A program made the translations under genes and the position numbers. Below the pieces are notes generated by a model, which ran no database searches, was not told where the DNA came from, and saw nothing but the letters and a program-made list of their open reading frames with translations. A stretch of 64,000 bases of DNA from Pseudonocardia abyssalis. Lineage in GTDB: Bacteria; Actinomycetota; Actinomycetes; Mycobacteriales; Pseudonocardiaceae. This document shows, piece by piece, positions 9,046 through 17,254 of the stretch. The stretch lies in contig NZ_JADQDK010000001.1 of the NCBI RefSeq assembly GCF_019263705.2, forward strand, positions 3,038,001 through 3,102,000, in the 5' to 3' direction. Position 1 is the first letter of the stretch. The number at the start of each line of letters is the position of its first letter.

Positions 9046-9200
9046 GCCGACCAGCGTAGCCACAACCAGCCGCGCGCCTCGGTCAGCCGCACCGCCTCGC
9101 CGCGGGTGCGCACGCCGGTCTTCCCGATCGCCGCCGACAGGTGGTTGCGGACGGCGCCCTCGGACAGGTGCAGCGGCCCCACGACGTCGGCGGGACCCGC
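9042..9200 (-). pseudogene. Remnant of LuxR-type response regulator (C-terminal HTH only)
   Basis: A third minus-strand frame encodes a near-perfect C-terminal HTH of a NarL/DesR-like regulator: HLSEGAVRNHLSAAIGKTG followed by VRTRGEAVRLTEARGWL. The expected receiver domain and first HTH helices are missing; upstream of residue block AGPADVVGPL the frame is unrelated and closed by a stop near 9290. This is a decayed gene of about 45 recognisable codons. Its last codons now house the -10 of xdhC. Confidence 0.7.
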
Positions 9201-9375
9201 TCGCTCCGGCGCCGCCCCGACCGGGATCGGGTCGGGGAACGGTCGGGCCCCGCCGGTGCCGTCGCGGGTAGGGCCCGGGTGCTCGTGGGCTGGTCATGGC
9301 TCCACGGTGGGCCGCAGTGGCGCGACACACCCGGCTCAGGCCTCACGTGGTGACGGTGAGGGATGTCAGGGGCCG

Positions 9376-9523
9376 TACCGTGGGGATGATCGCGCGCGGT
9401 TCGGGGAACCACCGCCGCGACAGCGACGTTGAACCGGGCGAATCGCCCGAGTTCGGGCCCTCCGAAGACAGGAACCATGGACCCGTCCGACAGTACGTGC
9501 ACCGTCCTCGCAGGACGGTTCAC
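9376..9523 (+). promoter_or_regulatory. Promoter and RBS-occluding hairpin upstream of CNNM gene
   Basis: The 320-bp stretch before the CNNM gene holds no gene besides the LuxR remnant. TACCGT at 9376-9381 is a good -10, giving a 5' UTR of about 135 nt. At its end, 9497-9508 pairs with 9512-9523 (12 bp, one mismatch, 3-nt loop). The only Shine-Dalgarno-like bases (AGGAC) are inside the stem and the stem ends on the base before the ATG, so it would block initiation when folded. Confidence 0.5.
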
Positions 9524-10873
9524 ATGATCAGCACCGTTGCATCCCTCCTCCTCGGCGTCGTCGTCGTCCTCGCGATCACCGCGCTGACCGGCTACTTCGT
9601 CGCCCAGGAATTCGGCTACATGGCCGTCGACCGCTCCCGGCTCAAGTCCCGCGCAGCAGCGGGTGACGCCGGTGCGAAGCGGGCACTGGGCATCACCGAC
9701 CGCACCTCGTTCATGCTCTCCGGTGCGCAGCTCGGCATCACCGTCACCGGCCTGCTGGTCGGGTACGTCGCCGAGCCCCTGATCGGGGCCAGCATCGGCA
9801 CGCTGCTCGGCGGCGTCGGTGTCCCCCAGGGCGTCGGCATCGCGGTCGGCACCGCGCTGGCGCTGCTCTTCGCCACCGTCGTGCAGATGGTCTTCGGCGA
9901 GCTGTTCCCGAAGAACCTCGCCATCTCCCGGCCCGAGCCCGTGGCGCGCGCACTCGCGCTGTCCACCGCGATCTACCTGCGCACGTTCGGCTGGCTCATC
10001 CGCATCTTCGACGCGGCCTCGAACCTGCTGCTGCGGGCCCTGCGCATCGAGCCGGTGCACGACGTCGAGCACTCGGCGACGCCGCGCGACCTGGAGGCCA
10101 TCGTCGACGAGTCGCGCGACAGCGGTGACATCGACGAGGAGCTCTCCGTCCTGCTCGACCGCGTCCTCGACTTCACCGACCGCACGGCCCGCGCCGCGAT
10201 GATCCCTCGCCCGCGGGTCGCCTCGGTGCAGGCCGACCAGACGGTGGCCGAGCTCGTCGAGATCATGGCGTCGGGGCACTCCCGGCTGCCGGTGCTCGGC
10301 GACGGCGCCGACGACGTCGTGGGCGTCATCTGCCTGCGCGACGTCCTCGCGCTGGAGGGCCGCGACCTCACCGCCGTCCGCGTCGCCGACGCCGCCCGCA
10401 CCGCCGTCATGGTGCCGGCGTCGCTGCCGCTGCCCGCGGTGCTGGAGCGGCTGCGCGAGGCCGACGACGAGTTCGCCTGCGTCGTCGACGAGTACGGCGG
10501 CCTGGCCGGCGTCGTCACGATGGAGGACATCGCCGAGGAGCTCATCGGCGAGATCACCGACGAGCACGACCCCGCGGGCCGCGACGCCATCCGCGTCGGC
10601 GACGGCGGGTGGACCGTGCCCGGCACCTACAACATCGACGAGGTCGAGCGCCTCGTCGACGCCGACCTGCCCGGTGGGGAGTTCCACACCATCGGCGGGC
10701 TGGTCATCGACCGGCTGCAGAAGCTGCCCGAGGTCGGCGACACCGTCGAGCTGGACACCGGTGACCGTCGCCTGACGGCCACCGTGTGCACCGTGGAGCG
10801 GCGCGTGCCGGCCACCGTGCGCCTGGCCTTCGTCACCGCCGACGTGACCGTGGACGAGGAGGTGTCGGCATGA
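9524..10873 (+). CDS. CNNM/CorC-type hemolysin-family membrane protein (full length)
   Basis: A 449-residue CNNM (DUF21) protein. Domains: hydrophobic DUF21 with 3-4 helices (residues 1-190, starting ISTVASLLLGVVVVLAITALTGYF), a CBS-domain pair (about 205-335; MIPRPRVASVQADQTV, CVVDEYGGLAGVVTMEDIAEELIGEI), and a C-terminal CorC_HlyC domain (about 350-440). Family members export or regulate Mg2+/Co2+. ATG 9524 is chosen because it begins the first helix; the open frame upstream is not conserved-looking. A hairpin covers the start region. Its stop overlaps the start of a 25-codon MIRU-like ORF that leads to a second CNNM gene. Confidence 0.9.
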   Translation: MISTVASLLLGVVVVLAITALTGYFVAQEFGYMAVDRSRLKSRAAAGDAGAKRALGITDRTSFMLSGAQLGITVTGLLVGYVAEPLIGASIGTLLGGVGVPQGVGIAVGTALALLFATVVQMVFGELFPKNLAISRPEPVARALALSTAIYLRTFGWLIRIFDAASNLLLRALRIEPVHDVEHSATPRDLEAIVDESRDSGDIDEELSVLLDRVLDFTDRTARAAMIPRPRVASVQADQTVAELVEIMASGHSRLPVLGDGADDVVGVICLRDVLALEGRDLTAVRVADAARTAVMVPASLPLPAVLERLREADDEFACVVDEYGGLAGVVTMEDIAEELIGEITDEHDPAGRDAIRVGDGGWTVPGTYNIDEVERLVDADLPGGEFHTIGGLVIDRLQKLPEVGDTVELDTGDRRLTATVCTVERRVPATVRLAFVTADVTVDEEVSA

Positions 10874-10947
10874 GCGAGCTTGCGAGCGAATCATCGACAC
10901 AGCGCCTGCGCGAAGCGCCGGCCGAGCGCAGCGAGGACGAGCGATGA
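10870..10947 (+). repeat. MIRU-like mini-ORF element joining two CNNM genes
   Basis: A 78-bp element starts with ATG overlapping the stop of the upstream gene (ATGA at 10870-10873) and ends with TGA overlapping the ATG of the downstream gene (ATGA at 10944-10947). It encodes 25 residues (MSELASES... ending AERSEDER) and consists of GAGCGAGCTTGCGAGCGAA and GAGCGCAGCGAGGACGAGCG blocks. This two-sided ATGA architecture is that described for mycobacterial interspersed repetitive units at senX3-regX3. Only one copy is in the window, so dispersion is inferred from memory of the family. Confidence 0.6.
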
Positions 10948-11933
10948 GCGTCGCCGTTTCGCTGTGGATCACCGTGGCGCTGGTCGCGCTGAGCGCGTTC
11001 TTCGTCGCGATCGAGTTCGCGCTGGTGGCGGCCCGCCGCTACCGGCTCGAGGAGGCCGCGGAGACCAGTGCCGCGGCGCGGGCCGCCCTCGCGAGCGCGA
11101 AGGACCTCTCGCTGCTGCTCGCGGGCTCGCAGCTGGGCATCACGCTGTGCGTGCTCGGCCTCGGTGCGGTGAGCAAGCCGGCCGTCGAGTCGCTGCTCTC
11201 GCCGCTGTTCGGCGGGCTCAACGAGGGCGTCGCCGGGGTGCTGTCGTTCGTGCTCTCGCTGATCGTCGTCACGTTCCTGCACCTCGTGGTGGGCGAGATG
11301 GCACCGAAGTCGTGGGCCATCGCGCACCCGGAGCGCTCGGCCACGATGCTCGCACTGCCGATGCGCGGGTTCATGATCCTCACCCGGCCGGTGCTGCTCG
11401 CGCTCAACGGCGTCGCCAACTGGTTCCTGCGCCGCGTGGGCGTGGAGCCGGTCGACGAGCTCGGCGAGGGCCGCAACCCCGACGACCTGCGCGAGCTGGT
11501 CGACCACTCGGCCAGCACCGGGGCCCTGGACGCCGAGCAGCGTGACCAGATCCTCTCCGCGCTCGACGTCGACCGCGCCCCGCTGCGCGACATCGTGCGG
11601 CCGCGCGCCGAGGTGTCCTGGGTGCCGGCCGACGCCGACGTCCGGGCGATCCGCGAGGCCGCCCGCGCCAGCGGGCACCTGCGGCTCGTCGTGGGCCGCG
11701 ACGGTGAGCCGGTGGGCGTCGTGCACGTCCGCGACGCGCTGGCCGGCCCGGCCGGCACCACCGCGGCCGACCTGATGCGGCCGGTGGCCACCCTGTCCGC
11801 CGACACCGCCATCCACGACGCGCTGCGGGCCATGCGCGAGAAGCGCAACCACCTCGCGCTCGTGGAGTCCGACGGCGAGCTGCTGGGCCTGGTCACGATG
11901 CAGGACCTGCTCGACCGCCTGCTGCCCGTCTAG
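10944..11933 (+). CDS. CNNM-type membrane protein lacking the CorC_HlyC domain
   Basis: A 329-residue DUF21 protein with an N-terminal membrane domain (residues 1-190; VSLWITVALVALSAFFVAIEFALVAARRYRL) and a CBS pair (about 205-328; IVRPRAEVSWVPADADV, LALVESDGELLGLVTMQDLLDRLL). It stops straight after the second CBS domain, so it lacks the C-terminal CorC_HlyC domain present in the gene just upstream. Such long/short pairs are common in actinobacteria and may form heteromers. Translation is coupled through the MIRU-like ORF; GAGGAC in that element may serve as its ribosome site. Confidence 0.88.
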   Translation: MSVAVSLWITVALVALSAFFVAIEFALVAARRYRLEEAAETSAAARAALASAKDLSLLLAGSQLGITLCVLGLGAVSKPAVESLLSPLFGGLNEGVAGVLSFVLSLIVVTFLHLVVGEMAPKSWAIAHPERSATMLALPMRGFMILTRPVLLALNGVANWFLRRVGVEPVDELGEGRNPDDLRELVDHSASTGALDAEQRDQILSALDVDRAPLRDIVRPRAEVSWVPADADVRAIREAARASGHLRLVVGRDGEPVGVVHVRDALAGPAGTTAADLMRPVATLSADTAIHDALRAMREKRNHLALVESDGELLGLVTMQDLLDRLLPV

Positions 11934-11947
11934 CCACCACCCGCCCA

Positions 11948-12009
11948 TGATCGGCGTCTCGGAACCGAGAGCGGGCTCAGGCCCGCTCCCGGTTCCCGAA
12001 CGGTGATCA
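11948..12009. terminator. Bidirectional hairpin between convergent genes
   Basis: An imperfect 62-bp inverted repeat bounded by TGATC and GATCA, with a perfect GAGCGGGC/GCCCGCTC core at the tip. It separates the CNNM gene (+) from glyS (-) and can serve both. Confidence 0.75.
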
Positions 12010-12024
12010 CAGCCCGACGGGCCC

Positions 12025-13422
12025 TCAGCAGCCGAGCAGGCGACCGGCGAGGTAGCCCTCGACCTGGTCCAGGGCCACGCGCTCCTGGGCCATCGAGTCG
12101 CGCTCACGGATCGTCACGGCCTCGTCGTTGAGGGTGTCGAAGTCGACCGTGATGCAGAACGGGGTGCCGATCTCGTCCTGGCGGCGGTAGCGGCGGCCGA
12201 TGGCGCCGGCGTCGTCGAACTCGATGTTCCAGTTCTTGCGCAGCTGCGCGGCGAGGTCGCGGGCCTTGGGCGAGAGGTCGGCGTTGCGGCTCAGCGGCAG
12301 CACGGCGGCCTTGACCGGCGCGAGGCGGCGGTCCAGGCGCAGCACGACGCGCTTGTCGACGCCGCCCTTCGCGTTGGGGGCCTCGTCCTCGGTGTAGGCC
12401 TCGATGAGGAACGCCATCATCGACCGGCCGACGCCCGCCGCGGGCTCGATCACGTACGGCTTGTAGCGGGTGCCGGACGCCTGGTCGTAGAACGACAGGT
12501 CGACGCCGGAGTGGTTGGAGTGCGTCGTGAGGTCGAAGTCGGTGCGGTTGGCGACGCCCTCGAGCTCGCCCCACTCCTGGCCCTGGAAGTTGAAGCGGTA
12601 CTCCACGTCCACGGTGCGCTTGGAGTAGTGGGAGAGCTTCTCCTTCGGGTGCTCGTAGTGGCGCAGGTTGTCGCGGGAGATGCCGAGGTCGACGTACCAG
12701 TCGGTGCGCTGGTCGATCCAGTACTGGTGCAGCTCCTCGTCGGTGCCGGGCTCGACGAAGTACTCCATCTCCATCTGCTCGAACTCGCGCGTGCGGAAGA
12801 TGAAGTTTCCGGGCGTGATCTCGTTGCGGAAGCTCTTGCCCATCTGGCCGATGCCGAACGGCGGCTTCTTGCGCGAGGTCGTCTGCACGTTGAGGAAGTT
12901 GACGAAGATGCCCTGCGCGGTCTCGGGCCGCAGGTAGTGCAGGCCCTCCTCGGTCTCGACCGGGCCGAGGTGCGTCTTGAGCATCATGTTGAAGTCGCGC
13001 GGCTCGGTGTACTGGCCGCGGGTGCCGCAGTTGGGGCACGGGACGTCGGAGAGGTCCTCCTCCGTCGCCGCCTTGCCGGTGCGCTCGACGTACTCCTCGG
13101 CGAGCTGGTCGGCGCGGAAGCGCTTGTGACAGCTCTGGCACTCGACCAGCGGGTCGGTGAACACGCCGACGTGACCGGACGCGACCCACACCTGGCGGGG
13201 CAGGATGACCGACGAGTCGAGGCCCACGACGTCGTCGCGGCCGGTGACCATGTAGCGCCACCACTGCTTCTTGATGTTCTCCTTGAGCTCGACGCCGAGC
13301 GGGCCGTAGTCCCACGCCGACCGGGTACCGCCGTAGATCTCGCCGGAGGCGAAGACGAAGCCGCGACGCTTGGCGAGCGACACGATGGTCTCGATCTTGG
13401 CGGAACTGGGCGAGCTGGCCAC
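12025..13422 (-). CDS. glyS: Glycyl-tRNA synthetase (dimeric, eukaryote-like class)
   Basis: A 465-residue class II aminoacyl-tRNA synthetase charging tRNA-Gly. The N terminus ([20 protein letters not shown]...[15 protein letters not shown]) is diagnostic for the alpha2 type; motif 2 ([25 protein letters not shown]) and the C-terminal anticodon-binding domain ([13 protein letters not shown]...) are visible, as are zinc-type Cys pairs (CQSCHKRF and CPNCG). GTG start with AGGAGT about 8 nt upstream. Essential housekeeping gene; call is firm. Confidence 0.96.
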   Translation of the reverse strand: MASSPSSAKIETIVSLAKRRGFVFASGEIYGGTRSAWDYGPLGVELKENIKKQWWRYMVTGRDDVVGLDSSVILPRQVWVASGHVGVFTDPLVECQSCHKRFRADQLAEEYVERTGKAATEEDLSDVPCPNCGTRGQYTEPRDFNMMLKTHLGPVETEEGLHYLRPETAQGIFVNFLNVQTTSRKKPPFGIGQMGKSFRNEITPGNFIFRTREFEQMEMEYFVEPGTDEELHQYWIDQRTDWYVDLGISRDNLRHYEHPKEKLSHYSKRTVDVEYRFNFQGQEWGELEGVANRTDFDLTTHSNHSGVDLSFYDQASGTRYKPYVIEPAAGVGRSMMAFLIEAYTEDEAPNAKGGVDKRVVLRLDRRLAPVKAAVLPLSRNADLSPKARDLAAQLRKNWNIEFDDAGAIGRRYRRQDEIGTPFCITVDFDTLNDEAVTIRERDSMAQERVALDQVEGYLAGRLLGC

Positions 13423-13482
13423 GGGGCGGTACTCCTGAGCGAGGGGGGCGCGAACGAAGCACCCAGGGTAGCGACCGGCCGC

Positions 13483-13809
13483 TCACGCCAGGAGGCTGGG
13501 GAACTCCGTCGCCGTACCGGCCGTGGCGTCGACCAGCGTCTCGTAGGTCGCGGGCTCGTCGGCCAGCGCCTCGGACAGCAGCGGCACCACGAGCTCGCGC
13601 ACCGGGAACGGGGACAGGGCGCGCCGGTAGGCGTCGACGCTCGTGAACCGGACGGCGAGCACCCAGCGCCCCGGGTCGTCGACGGACCGGCCCAACCGGC
13701 CGTCCAGGGCGCCCTCCGCGGCGGTGAGGAGCTCCAGAGCGCGGGTGCCGCGGGCGAGGAAGTCGGGGGCGTCGGCGGGGTCGACCGCGAAGCGGCACAG
13801 GAGCAGCAC
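13483..13809 (-). CDS. Antibiotic-biosynthesis-monooxygenase (ABM) domain protein
   Basis: A 108-residue ferredoxin-like ABM-fold protein: LLLCRFAVDPADAPDFLARGTRALELL, then GRWVLAVRFTSVDAYRRALSP. Such small dimeric proteins include monooxygenases and heme-degrading enzymes, but no catalytic motif identifies the substrate here. The GTG start has TAGGGT (13818-13823) 8 nt upstream, a leaderless arrangement. It is divergent from the ArsR/Zur pair. Confidence 0.7.
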   Translation of the reverse strand: MLLLCRFAVDPADAPDFLARGTRALELLTAAEGALDGRLGRSVDDPGRWVLAVRFTSVDAYRRALSPFPVRELVVPLLSEALADEPATYETLVDATAGTATEFPSLLA

Positions 13810-13900
13810 GGGACCGGACCCTAGACGGCCTACCATGGGGTCGCGGCCGGTGACATCGATACTCGATACCGACTGGCGGGCCGCAGGATGGGGAAGACGG

Positions 13901-14266
13901 ATGTCGATCGTGGCCGAGCAGTCCGAGCAGTCCGAGCAGTCCGAGCACGAGGCCGGGCGGGCCGCGCCCGCTCCCGTGCGCACCCCCCGCACCCTCGAGG
14001 CCGCGGGTGACCTGCTGCGCGCGCTGGCCGCCCCCGTGCGCATCGCGATCGTCCTGCAGCTCCGCGAGTCCCCACGCTGCGTGCACGACCTCGTCGACGC
14101 CCTCGGCGTCACCCAGCCGCTGATCAGCCAGCACCTGCGGGTGCTCAAGTCGGCGAGCGTGGTGCACGGCGAGCGGCACGGTCGCGAGGTCGTCTACTCC
14201 CTCGTCGACGACCACCTCGCGCACATCGTGGTCGACGCCGTCGCGCACGCGGAGGAGGGCCGGTGA
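13901..14266 (+). CDS. smtB: ArsR/SmtB-family metal-sensing repressor
   Basis: A 121-residue ArsR-type repressor: LLRALAAPVRIAIVLQLRESPRCVHDLVDALGVTQPLISQHLRVLKSASVVHGERHGREVVYSLVDDHLAHIV, with the recognition helix TQPLISQHLRVL and a C-terminal Asp/His-rich alpha5 (DDHLAHIVVDAVAHAE) that fits a zinc site. Directly followed by zur with a 4-bp overlap, the same arrangement as smtB-zur (Rv2358-furB) of Mycobacterium. The N terminus has SEQ repeated three times (9-nt tandem repeats). A GATACT at 13858-13863 is a plausible -10. Confidence 0.87.
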   Translation: MSIVAEQSEQSEQSEHEAGRAAPAPVRTPRTLEAAGDLLRALAAPVRIAIVLQLRESPRCVHDLVDALGVTQPLISQHLRVLKSASVVHGERHGREVVYSLVDDHLAHIVVDAVAHAEEGR

Positions 14267-14685
14267 ACCAGGCCCAGCAGGCTCCCGCCACGCGCGTCCT
14301 GCGCGCCACCCGCCAGCGCGCCGCCGTCTCCGCCCTCCTCGACCGGCTCGACGACTTCCGCTCCGCCCAGGACATCCACGAGGAACTGCGCCGGGTGGGC
14401 GACGGCATCGGCCTGACCACGGTGTACCGCACGCTGCAGTCGCTCGCCGACGCCGGCGAGGTCGACGTGCTGCGCACCGGGACGGGCGAGGCCGTCTACC
14501 GCCGCTGCGACTCCTCGGAGCACCACCACCACCTGGTCTGCCGCCGCTGCGGGGCCACCGTGGAGATCGAGGGCCCCGCCGTCGAGACCTGGGCGCAGCG
14601 GATCGCCGAGCAGCACGGATTCTCCGAGCTCAGCCACACCGCGGAGATCTTCGGGCTGTGCCGCGAGTGCTCCGCCGCGACGTGA
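14263..14685 (+). CDS. zur: Zinc uptake regulator Zur (FurB)
   Basis: A 140-residue Fur-family repressor very like mycobacterial FurB/Zur: RATRQRAAVSALLDRLDDFRSAQDIHEELRR, GIGLTTVYRTLQSLADAGEVDVL, the metal-binding HHHHLVCRRCG, and a second CxxC at the end (CRECSAAT). Two CxxC pairs form the structural zinc site. It represses zinc uptake and alternative ribosomal proteins when zinc is bound; zinc-loaded Zur and zinc-responsive SmtB usually form a two-sided switch. GTG start overlaps the smtB stop (GTGA). Confidence 0.93.
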   Translation: MNQAQQAPATRVLRATRQRAAVSALLDRLDDFRSAQDIHEELRRVGDGIGLTTVYRTLQSLADAGEVDVLRTGTGEAVYRRCDSSEHHHHLVCRRCGATVEIEGPAVETWAQRIAEQHGFSELSHTAEIFGLCRECSAAT

Positions 14686-14698
14686 GACCTGCGTCTCA
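14683..14698 (+). terminator. Short hairpin at the zur stop codon
   Basis: TGAGAC/GTCTCA, a 6-bp perfect stem with a 4-nt loop that begins on the zur stop codon and is followed by AAA. Weak as a terminator. Confidence 0.35.
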
Positions 14699-14787
14699 AA
14701 CCGAGTCACCGAGATCACGTGGCCGGCGTTAACGTCCGGCTCCGGCACTGTCTGGTCACGCACGGTCTGAGCAAGGAGACGTCCCCC

Positions 14788-15447
14788 ATGAGTGAGCCCG
14801 GAACGAACGGCGACGAGGCCGCTGCGGACGAGGCGACGAACGGGGATGCCCCGAACGCGGTCCGCAAGCTCGACGCCCCCGAGTCCGAGGAGCTCGCGCA
14901 GCTGGCGTCGGTCTTCGAGGACCTGCAGTACGTGCTGCGCTGCTGCGAGCACCTCGTCACCGCGCTCGGCGGGCCCGACGCCGGCCCGGTGCAGGTCCAG
15001 ACCGACGACGCGCTGATCGAGGCACTGTGGACCGGTGCGCTCATCGGCTACGTCCGATGCTTCTCCGGTCGCATCGGCATCCTCTCCGACGACGACGTCA
15101 AGGAGCTGGAGCTGCCCAACACCGAGATCACCGCGGCCGACTTCCACTCCATGCTCAAGAAGCTGCGCGACCACTACGCGTCGCGGCACGTCAACCCGCG
15201 CGAGGCGTTCACGATCGGCGCCGCGCAGGCCAACGACGGCACGCTGATGGGGGTCGCGGTCGTCTCGGCGCCGCGCCCGATCGTCGACGACACCACCGTG
15301 CGCCTGCTCGGCCGCATCGCCTACTCACTCTCGGGCTACATCGACGGCCGCATGCAGGAGGCGCAGAACAAGGTGCTGGGCCTCGCCCGCGACATGAGCA
15401 CGCTGCAGCTCAGCTCGCTGCCGCTCGTGCACCTCGCCGAGGTCTAG
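14788..15447 (+). CDS. Conserved-looking hypothetical protein, 219 aa
   Basis: A soluble, acidic 219-residue protein not assigned to a family. An N-terminal disordered Gly/Asn/Asp/Ala tail (about 35 residues) precedes a helical body: ELAQLASVFEDLQYVLRCCEHLVTAL, DALIEALWTGALIGYVRCFSGRIGIL and DFHSMLKKLRDHYASRHVNPREAFTIGAAQ. No signal peptide or membrane segment. ATG is chosen because AAGGAGA lies about 8 nt upstream. It ends in a palindromic CTAG that is also the stop of the convergent gene. The clear ribosome site and length make it a real gene; function unknown. Confidence 0.7.
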   Translation: MSEPGTNGDEAAADEATNGDAPNAVRKLDAPESEELAQLASVFEDLQYVLRCCEHLVTALGGPDAGPVQVQTDDALIEALWTGALIGYVRCFSGRIGILSDDDVKELELPNTEITAADFHSMLKKLRDHYASRHVNPREAFTIGAAQANDGTLMGVAVVSAPRPIVDDTTVRLLGRIAYSLSGYIDGRMQEAQNKVLGLARDMSTLQLSSLPLVHLAEV

Positions 15448-15827
15448 GCCCCCACCAGCTCCGCCCGCAGGGTGGACGCGCTGCCCACCACCAACATCAG
15501 CAGCGTGCCCATCGCCTTCTCCTCCAGTCCCGAGGCGGGGAAGGCATAGCGGAGCGTGACGTCCCAGCCCTGCTCGCCGCGGATCACCTTCGGCGTGCCG
15601 AACAGGCCCTCCCCCGCACCGAGCGCGATGCGGGTGGGGATGTCCTGGTCCAGGGGCAGGTCCCAGGCCACCACGCACATCAGGTTGAGGACGGGCAGAC
15701 CCTCCTCCAGGTCCATGCCCTGCACCACGCAGAGCACGCCGCCGTGGGCGAAGGTGAGCGAGCCGTCGTCGTCGACGGTGACGTCGTGGTAGTTCTCCAG
15801 CGCCTTCTGCGCGACGGCGAGACTCAC
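15444..15827 (-). CDS. YbjN/TY-Chap-like small protein coupled to uppS
   Basis: A 127-residue protein: [41 protein letters not shown], then [20 protein letters not shown]. The layout resembles the YbjN / type III chaperone-like (TY-Chap) fold, which binds peptides or modulates partners; I am not certain of the assignment. GTG start overlaps the uppS stop (GTGA), so it is the second gene of a uppS operon and may act near lipid-carrier synthesis. Its stop TAG overlaps the stop of the convergent gene in one CTAG. Confidence 0.6.
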   Translation of the reverse strand: MSLAVAQKALENYHDVTVDDDGSLTFAHGGVLCVVQGMDLEEGLPVLNLMCVVAWDLPLDQDIPTRIALGAGEGLFGTPKVIRGEQGWDVTLRYAFPASGLEEKAMGTLLMLVVGSASTLRAELVGA

Positions 15828-16603
15828 GATGCACTCTCCGGGGTGTCGAGCGCGCCGCCGAATCGGCGGTCGCGCCGGGCGTAGATCTCGACGGCCTGCC
15901 ACAGGTGGCGGCGGTCGAAGTCGGGGAACAGGGTGTCGAGGAAGACCATCTCCGCGTACGCCGACTGCCACAGCAGGAAGTTCGACGTCCGCTGCTCCCC
16001 CGAGCTGCGGACGAACAGGTCGACGTCGGGCATGTCGGGCTCGTCGAGGTAGCGGGCGATCAGCCGCTCGTCGACCTTGCCGGGCTTGATCCGCCCGTCG
16101 GCGACGAGCTGGGCGATCTTCTGCACGGCGTCGGCGATCTCGGCGCGGCCGCCGTAGTTGACGCACATCGTCAGGTTGAGGACGTCGTTGCCGCGGGTCT
16201 TCTCCTCCGCGACCTCCAGCTCCTTGATCACGCTGCGCCACAGCCGCGGCCGGCGTCCCGCCCAGCGGACGCGGACGCCCATCTCGTGCATCTCGTCGAC
16301 CCTGCGGCGGATCACGTCGCGGTTGAAGCCCATGAGGAAGCGCACCTCGTCGGGGCTGCGCTTCCAGTTCTCCGTGGAGAACGCGTAGGCCGACAGCCAG
16401 CGGACGCCGATGTCGATGCAGCCGCGCGCCACGTCCATCAGGGACGCCTCGCCCCTGCGGTGCCCCTCGATCCGCGGCAGGCCGCGCGCGTTGGCCCAGC
16501 GGCCGTTGCCGTCCATCACGAGCGCGACGTGGTGCGGCACGAGCTCGCGCGGGATCGCCGGGGGGCGGGCGCCCGACGGGTGCGGGGGCGGGGGTGAGAC
16601 CAC
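15824..16603 (-). CDS. uppS: Z-polyprenyl (decaprenyl) diphosphate synthase
   Basis: A 259-residue cis-prenyltransferase that builds the polyprenyl phosphate carrier for peptidoglycan and arabinogalactan. Motifs: [27 protein letters not shown] (catalytic Asp), [23 protein letters not shown], and [37 protein letters not shown]. The GTG start is set by TAGGGT (16611-16616) exactly 7 nt upstream, a leaderless start. Divergent from the methyltransferase at 16637 with only 33 bp between start codons. Confidence 0.93.
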   Translation of the reverse strand: MVSPPPPHPSGARPPAIPRELVPHHVALVMDGNGRWANARGLPRIEGHRRGEASLMDVARGCIDIGVRWLSAYAFSTENWKRSPDEVRFLMGFNRDVIRRRVDEMHEMGVRVRWAGRRPRLWRSVIKELEVAEEKTRGNDVLNLTMCVNYGGRAEIADAVQKIAQLVADGRIKPGKVDERLIARYLDEPDMPDVDLFVRSSGEQRTSNFLLWQSAYAEMVFLDTLFPDFDRRHLWQAVEIYARRDRRFGGALDTPESAS

Positions 16604-16636
16604 GACCCGCACCCTACGGAGGGGATACTCCCCGGT
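16604..16636. promoter_or_regulatory. Interlocked divergent leaderless promoters (uppS / methyltransferase)
   Basis: Only 33 bp separate the two start codons. TAGGGT read leftward (16611-16616) serves uppS and GATACT read rightward (16624-16629) serves the methyltransferase, each 7 nt from its start codon. The -35 region of each would fall in the first codons of the other gene, so polymerase binding should be mutually exclusive. Confidence 0.65.
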
Positions 16637-17254
16637 GTGCAGGAGCATTACTTCTCGGCGGACCCGTCGACGCCGAGCCGCCCGGACACCGTCCGCGTCG
16701 TGCTGCCCGACGTCGACCTGACGCTGGCCACCGACAGCGGCGTCTTCTCCGGCTCCCGCCTCGACAGCGGCACCCGCATCCTGCTCGAGCACGCCCCGAT
16801 GCCGCCCCGGCGCGGCCCGCTGCTCGACCTCGGCTGCGGCTACGGCCCGATCGCGCTGACCCTGGCGACCCGCCGCCGGCGGCTGCCGGTGTGGGCCGTC
16901 GACGTCAACGACCGGGCGCTGGACCTGACGCGGCGCAACGCCGCGGACCTGGGCAACGTCAGCGTCGGCCGTCCCGAGGAGGTGCCCGACGACATCGAGT
17001 TCGCCGGGATCTACTCGAACCCGCCGATCCGCTCGGGCAAGGATGTGCTGCACGGGCTGATGACGCGGTGGCTGCCCCGGTTGGCGCCGGAGGGGCGGGC
17101 CTACCTGGTGGTGCACAAGCACCTGGGGTCGGACTCGTTCGCCGACTGGCTCCGCTCCTCGGGCTGGCCGACCGAGCGGCTGATCTCGGTGCAGGGCTAT
17201 CGGATCTTGGAGGTGTCGTGCAGCAGCTCGGAGGCACCGCGCTCAAGCGGCTGA
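16637..17254 (+). CDS. RsmC-like class I SAM-dependent methyltransferase
   Basis: A 205-residue protein matching the C-terminal methyltransferase half of RsmC-type rRNA guanine-N2 methyltransferases. Seen: an N-terminal extension [34 protein letters not shown] motif [30 protein letters not shown], and the catalytic [12 protein letters not shown] (NPP[YFI] motif). GTG start is leaderless (GATACT 7 nt upstream). Its last 12 codons overlap the TrmH-type gene, pointing to a two-gene RNA modification operon. Target RNA not determined. Confidence 0.87.
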   Translation: MQEHYFSADPSTPSRPDTVRVVLPDVDLTLATDSGVFSGSRLDSGTRILLEHAPMPPRRGPLLDLGCGYGPIALTLATRRRRLPVWAVDVNDRALDLTRRNAADLGNVSVGRPEEVPDDIEFAGIYSNPPIRSGKDVLHGLMTRWLPRLAPEGRAYLVVHKHLGSDSFADWLRSSGWPTERLISVQGYRILEVSCSSSEAPRSSG

